Source of the DNA: UBA937 sp031549725
GTDB lineage: Bacteria > Spirochaetota > Spirochaetia > Treponematales > Breznakiellaceae
Assembly: GCA_031549725.1 (NCBI GenBank)
Contig: JAVBPH010000046.1
Span: 75,617-139,616, forward strand
DNA length: 64,000 nucleotides
Reading direction: 5' to 3'
Under the pieces are notes generated by a model. It saw nothing but the letters and a program-made list of their open reading frames with translations, was not told the origin of the DNA and did no database searches. The translations under genes were made by a program, and so were the position numbers. This document shows positions 33,530 to 41,089 of this stretch, in pieces (position 1 is the stretch's first letter; every line of letters starts with the position of its first letter).

Positions 33530-33668
33530 CTAAGGAAAAACTAGTTAATGCCCTCAGAGCATTAATCAGTGTATTCTTTAATGCGGGCAATTCTTTGTGC
33601 AGCAAAGAATTGCGAAGAGAACCGCTGATTGGTTGCAGATTGCGGCCGGTATAATCAGCGGTTCCCTA
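33530..33668 (-). repeat. Family A triple-hairpin repeat, copy 3
   Basis: Reverse-oriented copy, directly downstream of uvrB on the same strand. The uvrB stop TAG (33666-33668) is formed by the first bases of the element (TAGGGAACC). Confidence 0.9.
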
Positions 33669-35657
33669 AATCTTCCCCAGTTCTTCTATCTTTTTAATCT
33701 CGTCCCGGATGGCCGCCGCCTGTTCAAATTCCAGTTGTTTCGCATGTTCCAGCATTTCCCTTTCCAATGCCCTGATGAGCTGTTTGCGCTGGTCAGGGAC
33801 AAGTATGTTGTAGGATTTTTTCAGTACCTCGATGGATGTGGCCGCCGCATCCTGTTCTTCCTCCGCATGGCGGGTCAGGATATCCGCAATGGCCTTCTTG
33901 ATGGTGGTGGGGGTAATGCCATGTTCTTCGTTGTAGATCATCTGGATTGCCCGGCGGCGTTCGGTTTCGGCAATCGCATCCCGCATGGCGTCGCTCATCC
34001 GGTCTGCGTACATGATTACCTTTCCCGCGGCGTTCCTGGCGGCCCGGCCGATTATCTGAACCAGGCTGGTAAGGGACCGGAGGAAGCCTATCTTGTCGGC
34101 GTCCAGGATGGCAATGAAGGAAACCTCCGGCAGGTCGATTCCTTCCCGCAGAAGGTTTATACCCACCAGGACATCAAACTCACCCTGCCGGAGCTGGGTG
34201 AGGATTTCCACCCGTTCGATGGTTTCCACTTCGCTGTGGATGTAGCGGACTTTAAGTCCCAGGCCGGTTAAATAATCCGTCAGGTCCTCGGCCATTTTTT
34301 TCGTTAAGGTCAGGATAAGGGACCGTTCCCCCGCGGCAATCCGTTTTCTCACTTCACCGTAAATGTCTTCCATTTGTCCGTCACTGGGCCGTACCTCAAT
34401 AATCGGATCGAGCAGTCCCGTGGGCCGGATCAGCTGCTGAACCACCCGGGCGGACTGTTCAATTTCCGTTTTTCCGGGGGTGGCGGACACATAAATCGCG
34501 GCGTCCAGCCGGTCTACAAATTCGTCCATCTTCAGGGGGCGGTTGTCCAGGGCGCTGGGAAGACGGAAACCGTATTCCACCAGGTTTTCCTTCCGGGAAC
34601 GGTCGCCGGCATACATGGCGCCGATCTGGGGAAGGGTTACATGGCTCTCATCAATAAAAGTCAGATGTTCCCTGGGAAAATATTCTATCAATGTGTCCGG
34701 GGTTGAACCGGGTTTGCGGCCCGCCAAAGGAGCCGAGTAGTTTTCAATTCCCGGACAGTAACCTATTTCCCGGAGCATCTCCAGATCATACTCCACCCTG
34801 GTCTTGATCCTTTCGGCTTCCATTAATTTTCCGCTGCCCTTCAGGAACTCATACCGCTGGGCCAGTTCGTTTTTAATACTGTCCAGGGCTTCGTTGATCA
34901 TATCCTGGGGCATGACAAACTGTTTCGCCGGGTAGATCATTGCCCGGTCAAGTTCTTCCAGGATTTCCCCTGAAATAGGGTGGAAACGCCGGATCCGTTC
35001 AACCCTGTCCCAGTCAAGTTCGATACGGTAGGCATCTTCCAGGTAGGCCGGATAAATTTCAATAATATCCCCCCGGCGGCGGAACCTCCCGCGTTCCAGG
35101 ACCGCATCGTTCCGTTCGTACTGCAGCTCGATAAAACGGCGGATCAACGCATCCACATCGATGGTATCGCCCCTGGAAAATTTGACGGTCATCTTACGGT
35201 GCATCTCCGGGGTGGCCAAACCGTAAATACAGGATACCGTGGCAATGATGATAACATCCTTGCGTTCCATCAGGCTCCGGGTGGCGGAAAGCCTGAGCCG
35301 TTCTATCTCTTCGTTAATTGATGCATCTTTTTCTATATATAAATCCCGGCTGGCCACGTAAGCTTCGGGCTGGTAATAATCGTAATAGGAAACAAAATAT
35401 TCCACCGCATTGTAGGGGAAAAACCCCTTGAACTCCCGGAAAAGCTGGGCCGCCAGGGTTTTGTTGTGGCTGACAATCAGGGTGGGCATCTGCACTTCTT
35501 CAATTATTTTTGCCATGGTAAAGGTTTTACCCGAACCGGTTACTCCCTGTAATGTCTGGTATTTGTCATGGTTTTTAATTCCCGCAGCCAGGGCAGCAAT
35601 GGCCTGTTCCTGATCGCCCGCGGGGGAAAAGGGGGAAACAACTTCAAAGGGTCTCAT
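33666..35657 (-). CDS. uvrB: UvrABC excinuclease subunit B
   Basis: 663 residues, full length. UvrB receives damaged DNA from UvrA, opens it with its helicase-like motor and recruits UvrC. Visible are Walker A GVTGSGKTFTMAKII, the beta-hairpin region YYDYYQPEAYV, Walker B-type TFIDESHV, helicase motifs such as ILDADKIGFLRS and QIIGRAARN, and the C-terminal UVR domain (LIRALEREMLEHAKQLEFEQAAAIRDEIKKIEEL). Codon use is that of the surrounding core genes. Its stop codon overlaps repeat A. It appears monocistronic. Confidence 0.97.
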   Translation of the reverse strand: MRPFEVVSPFSPAGDQEQAIAALAAGIKNHDKYQTLQGVTGSGKTFTMAKIIEEVQMPTLIVSHNKTLAAQLFREFKGFFPYNAVEYFVSYYDYYQPEAYVASRDLYIEKDASINEEIERLRLSATRSLMERKDVIIIATVSCIYGLATPEMHRKMTVKFSRGDTIDVDALIRRFIELQYERNDAVLERGRFRRRGDIIEIYPAYLEDAYRIELDWDRVERIRRFHPISGEILEELDRAMIYPAKQFVMPQDMINEALDSIKNELAQRYEFLKGSGKLMEAERIKTRVEYDLEMLREIGYCPGIENYSAPLAGRKPGSTPDTLIEYFPREHLTFIDESHVTLPQIGAMYAGDRSRKENLVEYGFRLPSALDNRPLKMDEFVDRLDAAIYVSATPGKTEIEQSARVVQQLIRPTGLLDPIIEVRPSDGQMEDIYGEVRKRIAAGERSLILTLTKKMAEDLTDYLTGLGLKVRYIHSEVETIERVEILTQLRQGEFDVLVGINLLREGIDLPEVSFIAILDADKIGFLRSLTSLVQIIGRAARNAAGKVIMYADRMSDAMRDAIAETERRRAIQMIYNEEHGITPTTIKKAIADILTRHAEEEQDAAATSIEVLKKSYNILVPDQRKQLIRALEREMLEHAKQLEFEQAAAIRDEIKKIEELGKI

Positions 35658-35758
35658 GGTTTAAGTATGAAGATAGGGAAAAGATTTTTCAAGATGGCCC
35701 CGTAGGAAAGGCCGGTCCATTCCGGGCTGACCGCAAAATTTTATACAAAATATATCCA

Positions 35759-36331
35759 TTACAGCAAAACCTCCAAATCCGTTTTTTTATAATTCCTTGG
35801 TCCGGGTAATCCCTTTTTATATTTCCAGCATGTGATGGCTTCCTTTAGGGATTTGTCCTTATTATCCGTAAAAAAATCCCTGATGTAGGTATTGTACTCA
35901 AACTGTTTATCAATAACCGTTGGGTTGGTTTTCTTTTCTTCAAGAATGCGGTAATAAGCCTGGATGGCATCGTTGTATGTTTTGCCCGGATTTGCTTTCA
36001 GCCATTTTTGGAACATCCCGTTGAAAGTGAAATTTTTACCGATAGCTTTTTTAAAAAAGGCCCGGTGTTTTTCGGAACAGACCAATTGATGTTCAATAGG
36101 GGTTTCTTCGGTGATTAAACCGGTATCCGCGGTTTTCCTGGTATGGCGTTTCCCGGAAAGAATTTCGCCGGTATCAAGATACCTTTCAATCCTGGCGGTC
36201 AGGTCAGGTTTTCCTCCATTGGACGGAAGCCCGTGTTCCCTGCAGAAATGTACCAGCTCTTCCTTAAGATAGTAATAACTTTTGAATATCCTGGAATCTA
36301 AATTCCTGTTTAACCCGGGCCTTTTCTCCAT
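35759..36331 (-). CDS. SAP-like / DUF6434-type protein
   Basis: 190 residues, basic. Residues about 20-55 (YYYLKEELVHFCREHGLPSNGGKPDLTARIERYLDTG) look like a SAP motif, a helix-turn-helix often used for nucleic-acid contact. The C-terminal part (KNFTFNGMFQKWLKANPGKTYNDAIQAYYRILEEKK) fits the pattern I associate with DUF6434. A DNA- or RNA-binding role is plausible but unproven. Family B repeat copy 1 lies upstream. Confidence 0.6.
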   Translation of the reverse strand: MEKRPGLNRNLDSRIFKSYYYLKEELVHFCREHGLPSNGGKPDLTARIERYLDTGEILSGKRHTRKTADTGLITEETPIEHQLVCSEKHRAFFKKAIGKNFTFNGMFQKWLKANPGKTYNDAIQAYYRILEEKKTNPTVIDKQFEYNTYIRDFFTDNKDKSLKEAITCWKYKKGLPGPRNYKKTDLEVLL

Positions 36332-36405
36332 GACTTTCCGCCTGCATTTAAAAATTATGAAAGTATACTATAGATAATATGACAGCTGTTTGTCATGTTA
36401 AAAAT

Positions 36406-36549
36406 TTATTCGCCGGCGGGTTTAATACATGCTTTTTAGGGCGATTATTTGAAGCAACAAAGAAATTGTTGTGCGTGTATTAAACCCGCATATAATCCTT
36501 GCCTTACAGAACCAACATACACGCTGCTTGCGGCGGGTTTGTTGATTGT
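36406..36549 (-). repeat. Family B repeat, copy 1 (inverted)
   Basis: It reads on the minus strand and aligns closely with 38339-38483, so the oxidoreductase alpha gene is flanked by two inverted copies. The outer stem pairs GCGGGTTTAATAC with GTATTAAACCCGC. The remaining parts of the gap 36332-36648 hold only the promoter listed next. Confidence 0.9.
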
Positions 36550-36597
36550 TTTGATAGATCATTTTACGGATGCCCCAGGTTCCATTTTTTCTGGAAT

Positions 36598-36626
36598 TTG
36601 AATCTGTCCCGATAGTATCTTATACT
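36598..36626 (+). promoter_or_regulatory. Promoter of the 2-oxoacid oxidoreductase genes
   Basis: TTGAAT (36598-36603), a 17-bp spacer and TATACT (36621-36626), 23 bases before the ATG. Confidence 0.6.
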
Positions 36627-36648
36627 TAGAACTGAGGTAAAAAAAGTT

Positions 36649-38388
36649 ATGTACAATATTCTTATCGCCGGTGCAGCAGGGGACGGCATTGAAACCGCTG
36701 CGGGTGTCTTTGAAAAAATCCTTCTGCGTTCAGGGTCCTATGTTTTTTCCATGAGAGATTTTATGTCCCGGGTCAGGGGCGGCCATAATTTTGCCCTAAT
36801 CCGCTTTGGGGAAAATCCCGTTTATGCCCACCGGGACCAATTGGACGGACTAATTGTTTTGAATAAGGAATCCTATGATCTTCATAAAAAAGAACTGAAG
36901 AAGAACTGTTTTGTTATTGCCGACTCATCCCTGGAAATAGATAATAAACATCTCATGAAATTTGATATGTCCAACATGGCAAAGGAGAGCGGAAATAAAA
37001 AAACCATAGGCAGTATTTGTATCGGTATTCTTCTGAAACTGTTTGGAATTCCCATCGATAAAGCGAAGGATGTTTTTAAGGAAATGATGGGCAGCGGTAT
37101 CCTCGATGCCAACCTTAAGGCTTTGAAGATGGGACATGATGCGGCAAAGTGCAGTATCTTTTATCTTCCTGTAAAGCCTCCTAAAAACAAAATTCTTATT
37201 AATGGAAATGATTCCATGGCCCTGGGGGCATTGGCGGGGGGTATCCGTTTTTATTCAGCATATCCCATGTCTCCTTCCACGGGGCTGCTTAATTTTTTTA
37301 CCGCCCAATCGGAATCTTTCAGGATTGGGGTGGAACAGGCGGAGGATGAAATCGCTGCGATAAATATGGCGTTGGGGGCTTCCTACGCGGGCGCCCGGGC
37401 CATGACAGGCACCTCCGGGGGAGGGTTTTCCCTGATGGTAGAAGCCCTGGGGTTTTCAGGGATAGCTGAAATACCCCTGGTTTTGGCGGATATCCAGCGT
37501 CCCGGACCTGCCACGGGACTTCCCACCAGAACCGAACAGAGTGATCTGCATTTTGTCATCTCCGCGGCCCAGGGGGAATTTCCCCGGATGGTTATTGCCG
37601 TCAGGGATCATGCGGATGCATTTTATCAGACCGCCCGGGCGTTTTATCTGGCAGAAAAATACCAGATACCGGTTATCCTGTTGAGTGACCAGTACCTGGC
37701 AGATTCCTCGGTAACCATGCCGGAGCTTAACCATGAAAAGGTTATGCAGTACGGCCATCCTCTTCGTGGGTTGGAGAAAGGTGATGATGCATCCTATATG
37801 AGGTATAAACTGACAAGGGGTGGCATATCACCATTCAGGATTCCCGGAAAAACAAAAAGTCTGGTCCGTATAGACAGTGATGAACATGACGAACAGGGGG
37901 TTATCACCGAGTCCGCAGCGGTACGCAATACCATGCAGCATAAACGGATGTCAAAATTATTGTCCCTAAAAAAAGATTTGGTTGAACCGGAATTTTACGG
38001 AGACGAACTGTTTGATATCCTGGCTGTTGGATTCGGTTCCACCAGCGGGGCAATAAAGGAAGCAATTAATATCTGGAATGAAACTTCCGGTGAGAAAGCT
38101 GCGGCCCTTCTGTTCGGTGATGTATACCCTCTGCCCACAAAAAAACTCCTGAAATATGCAAAGGATGCAAAATGTATTGTTAACATTGAGCAGAACTATA
38201 CGGGGCAGCTGGCCAGACTTATCCGGCAGGAAACACTTATTTCCTGCGGGAAGAGCATATTAAAATATGACGGACGCCAGCTTTCGGTGGATGATATCCT
38301 CAGGGGATTTAAAAAAATCAGTCCTGTTTTGACTGAAAAATCAACAACCCCGCCGCAAGCCGCGGGATATGCTGGTTCTGTAAGGTAA
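36649..38388 (+). CDS. 2-oxoacid:ferredoxin oxidoreductase, fused gamma-alpha subunit
   Basis: 579 residues. Residues 1-180 are the gamma-type domain (ILIAGAAGDGIETAAGVFEKILLRSG, RVRGGHNFALIRFG), and the rest is the alpha domain (NGNDSMALGALAGGIRFYSAYPMSPSTGLLNF, EQAEDEIAAINMALGASYAGARAMTGTSGGGFSLM). With the beta subunit it oxidatively decarboxylates a 2-oxoacid (2-oxoglutarate or a similar acid), making acyl-CoA and reduced ferredoxin. The last 16 or so residues are encoded within repeat B copy 2, an odd, probably acquired tail. No separate ferredoxin-like delta subunit is seen. Confidence 0.92.
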   Translation: MYNILIAGAAGDGIETAAGVFEKILLRSGSYVFSMRDFMSRVRGGHNFALIRFGENPVYAHRDQLDGLIVLNKESYDLHKKELKKNCFVIADSSLEIDNKHLMKFDMSNMAKESGNKKTIGSICIGILLKLFGIPIDKAKDVFKEMMGSGILDANLKALKMGHDAAKCSIFYLPVKPPKNKILINGNDSMALGALAGGIRFYSAYPMSPSTGLLNFFTAQSESFRIGVEQAEDEIAAINMALGASYAGARAMTGTSGGGFSLMVEALGFSGIAEIPLVLADIQRPGPATGLPTRTEQSDLHFVISAAQGEFPRMVIAVRDHADAFYQTARAFYLAEKYQIPVILLSDQYLADSSVTMPELNHEKVMQYGHPLRGLEKGDDASYMRYKLTRGGISPFRIPGKTKSLVRIDSDEHDEQGVITESAAVRNTMQHKRMSKLLSLKKDLVEPEFYGDELFDILAVGFGSTSGAIKEAINIWNETSGEKAAALLFGDVYPLPTKKLLKYAKDAKCIVNIEQNYTGQLARLIRQETLISCGKSILKYDGRQLSVDDILRGFKKISPVLTEKSTTPPQAAGYAGSVR

Positions 38389-38483
38389 GGATTATATGCG
38401 GGTTTCATACACGCAAAACAATTTCTTTGTTGATTCGAAGAATAGCCCTAAAGAGCGTGTATTAAACCCGCCTGCGAATAAAG
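38339..38483 (+). repeat. Family B repeat, copy 2
   Basis: It begins inside the alpha-subunit gene (stop at 38386-38388) and ends at the AAAGGA ribosome-binding site of the beta-subunit gene. GCGGGTTTCATACACGC pairs with GCGTGTATTAAACCCGC. Confidence 0.92.
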
Positions 38484-38489
38484 GAAAAG

Positions 38490-39350
38490 ATGATGGAACT
38501 GAAAAGTAAAAAAACATTTTATAGTACCGAAACCGCCTGGTGCCCGGGCTGCGGCAATTACGATATACTGGACACCCTCGTATCGGTGCTTAATGATTTA
38601 AAAAAGAAACCCGAAGAAATTCTTCTCATAGGAGGAATTGGACAGGCCGCAAAGGCAAATCAATATATCAATGCCAACGGCTTTTCGGGACTTCATGGCC
38701 GGGCTCTTCCTGCAGCGGCGGGGGCAAAAATGGCCAATGAAAAACTGACGGTCATTGTGAATACCGGTGACGGTGATTCCTACGGTGAAGGGGGGAATCA
38801 TTTTATTCATAACATAAGAAGAAATATGGATATTACCCATTTTGTCCATGATAACCAAATCTATAGCCTGACCAAGGGACAGTGTTCGCCCACGTCCAGT
38901 GCATGTTCCGTATTACCCTCCGCGGCCTGCAATATGAATATCCCCATGAATCCCATTCTTATCGCCATAGCAGCGGGGGCCACATTTGCAGCCCGTTCCT
39001 TCAGCGGTGATAAAGTCCATCTGGCTTCCATGATGAAAGCCGCAATTCAACACAGGGGATACGCTCTGGTGGATATTCTCCAGCCCTGTATCAGCTTTAA
39101 CAAAGTAAATACCTTCAGTTATTACAAAGAGCGGGTATATGAATTGGAAAAGGACTATGACCCCTCGGATAAAACCCTGGCGCTTCAGAGAAGTATGGAA
39201 TTCGGTGATAAAATACCCATAGGAATATTGTATCAGGCATCAATCCCTGATTTTCATGAGCTGCGGCCCCAGATATTCAAGGGCAAACCGCTTTTTGATG
39301 AGAAAACCGATGTCAAAGCAATTCAAGAGCTTATAAAAACGTATCATTGA
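38490..39350 (+). CDS. 2-oxoacid:ferredoxin oxidoreductase, beta subunit
   Basis: 286 residues, normal beta length. TAWCPGCGNYDILDTLV carries the CxxC that starts the 4Fe-4S site; GDGDSYGEGGNHFIHNIRRNMDITHFVHDNQIYSLTKGQ is the thiamine-diphosphate/Mg2+ motif (GDGD...N), and QPCISFNKVNT is the later cysteine region. It works with the gamma-alpha protein encoded 101 bases upstream. Two ATGs in a row (38490, 38493) are possible; AAAGGA precedes both. Confidence 0.92.
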   Translation: MMELKSKKTFYSTETAWCPGCGNYDILDTLVSVLNDLKKKPEEILLIGGIGQAAKANQYINANGFSGLHGRALPAAAGAKMANEKLTVIVNTGDGDSYGEGGNHFIHNIRRNMDITHFVHDNQIYSLTKGQCSPTSSACSVLPSAACNMNIPMNPILIAIAAGATFAARSFSGDKVHLASMMKAAIQHRGYALVDILQPCISFNKVNTFSYYKERVYELEKDYDPSDKTLALQRSMEFGDKIPIGILYQASIPDFHELRPQIFKGKPLFDEKTDVKAIQELIKTYH

Positions 39351-39553
39351 AGATTGAATTCAAAGAAATTCCGGAAGCATCCCCATAATAGACCCTTGGG
39401 GAGGTCCGTTTTGCTGAAATTTATACTAATTTGGTCAGTTATCCCGGTTTTCCTTCATCATATTTCACTGTTTTTATTAAAGTTTTATCCCCGGGGTGAT
39501 TCTTGAGTCCTTGTCTGTAAATGTTTTATACGTTATTCTTATTATATCTTATT

Positions 39554-40165
39554 ATGGAAAGTAAAGTATTTATTAAAGGTGAAATAATTTTCCGCGAAGG
39601 TGACCTGGGAGATATGATGTATATTTTACAGGACGGCTTGGTGGATCTTAAAAAGAAAGTTGAAAAGGGCGAAGTTGTCCTTAAAACGATCTCCAAACCT
39701 AGTGAATTCTTCGGCGAGATGGCCCTCATTGACGGCCGTCCCAGATCCGCTTCTGCGGTGGCAGCGGCGGAAACCCGGGTGATTGCTATTGATGGAAAAT
39801 CCTTTGAAAGGATGATCCTTACTAATGGGAAATTTGCCCTTAAAATAATCAAGATACTTTCCGAGAGGATCAGGAATTCGAATCAGCAGTTGGAGGAGTT
39901 AATCGATACCTCTCCCCGGGAACGGATGATGACCGGCATGGCCCGGTTTGCTGCTGCCTTTGGGGAACGGATTGCCAATGGACATTACAAGGTTTCCATC
40001 AGGGAACTCAGATTATGGATAAACGGCAATATGGGAATTCCCTATGACGATATTGATGTCTGGGTCGGAAAGTTTTTATCCACCCGGATTATTGCGTATG
40101 CCGGAACCAGCCGGGACCATATCATTCTTTCCCAGCGTTTTGTCCAGGAATACAGCAAAGTATAA
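39554..40165 (+). CDS. Cyclic-nucleotide-binding-domain protein (Crp/Fnr-like)
   Basis: 203 residues. The first 115 form a cNMP-binding beta-roll: GEIIFREGDLGDMMYILQDGLVDL and FFGEMALIDGRPRSASAVAAAETRVIAI, the phosphate-binding cassette. The C-terminal part (RERMMTGMARFAAAFGERI, then VSIRELRLWINGNMGIPYDDIDVWVGKFLSTRII) could be a degenerate winged helix, so DNA binding is possible. ATG 39554 starts the domain; an in-frame ATG at 39521 would add 11 hydrophobic residues. Neither has a good ribosome-binding site. Confidence 0.8.
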   Translation: MESKVFIKGEIIFREGDLGDMMYILQDGLVDLKKKVEKGEVVLKTISKPSEFFGEMALIDGRPRSASAVAAAETRVIAIDGKSFERMILTNGKFALKIIKILSERIRNSNQQLEELIDTSPRERMMTGMARFAAAFGERIANGHYKVSIRELRLWINGNMGIPYDDIDVWVGKFLSTRIIAYAGTSRDHIILSQRFVQEYSKV

Positions 40166-40196
40166 CCTCCGGGTTTAAATTGGGTGATGGTGTATA

Positions 40197-41054
40197 ATGA
40201 AAAGACAGACCTCCGTTTTTTTTGTTTCCTTGTTTTTTTGCTTTTTATTTTTTGCCTGTATGAAGCAGCCTGGTTCCCAGGAAAATTCTCCCGGGACTGT
40301 CCAGGAGCCCCAGGTGACTGAAAATAAAAACGCCCCTTCCGGGGAACCGGTTTTTAATGCCCAGTTATGGGGAATCCTTTCCCGGGCGGGTCTTCCGGAG
40401 GCCATGGCAAAAGCAATTCATGATAATGCCAGCAACGATCCTTCATTTATTATGGACCTTCTGACGGTACTGCAGGAGGATCCCTATTTTTATGTGCTGG
40501 TGGATAAAAAACATCCTCTTTCTTCAGGGTATGCCCCGTCGGATCTGGTGAAACTTTCCGATCTGAAGAATGTATCATATTTATTGAACCGCAATGATCT
40601 GAGCCTCCGCAAACCCGCCGCGGATGCGCTGGAGGAAATGGCCGCTGCTGCCAGAGCTGCGGGGATAACCCTGCTGGTCTCATCAACCTACCGGTCATAT
40701 ACATACCAGCAGCAGGTCTATGCCAGGAATGTGGCGGAGATGGGGGAGGCCGAGGCAAACCGGGTTTCCGCAAAACCCGGTGAAAGCCAGCATCAATTAG
40801 GTCTTATTGTTGATTTTGGTTCCATCACAAATGATTTTGCCGTAAGCAAGGCCGGACAATGGATGGCGGACAATGCCAGCAGTTACGGCTGGAGTCTTTC
40901 CTTCCCCAGGGATTATGAAAGCGTAACCGGCTACAGCTGGGAAAGCTGGCACTTCCGGTACGTAGGAAAGGATCTGGCATATTTTATAGATGCCTATTTT
41001 GGCGGTATTCAGCAGTACGCCCTGCAATTCATCCATGAATGGCTGAAACAATAA
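40197..41054 (+). CDS. VanY-type D-alanyl-D-alanine carboxypeptidase, lipoprotein
   Basis: 285 residues. The signal sequence ends LFFAC, then a flexible stretch, then the M15B peptidase domain: STYRSYTYQQQVYARNV, SAKPGESQHQLGLIVDFGS (zinc His and Asp) and GYSWESWHFRYVG (catalytic Glu and zinc His). It trims the terminal D-alanine from peptidoglycan stem peptides in the periplasm. All key residues are present. Start at the first ATG, 31 bases after the cNMP gene, probably the same transcript. Confidence 0.9.
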   Translation: MKRQTSVFFVSLFFCFLFFACMKQPGSQENSPGTVQEPQVTENKNAPSGEPVFNAQLWGILSRAGLPEAMAKAIHDNASNDPSFIMDLLTVLQEDPYFYVLVDKKHPLSSGYAPSDLVKLSDLKNVSYLLNRNDLSLRKPAADALEEMAAAARAAGITLLVSSTYRSYTYQQQVYARNVAEMGEAEANRVSAKPGESQHQLGLIVDFGSITNDFAVSKAGQWMADNASSYGWSLSFPRDYESVTGYSWESWHFRYVGKDLAYFIDAYFGGIQQYALQFIHEWLKQ

Positions 41055-41089
41055 ACCTTTTTCAATAGCATTGATAAAAACGGGAACGC

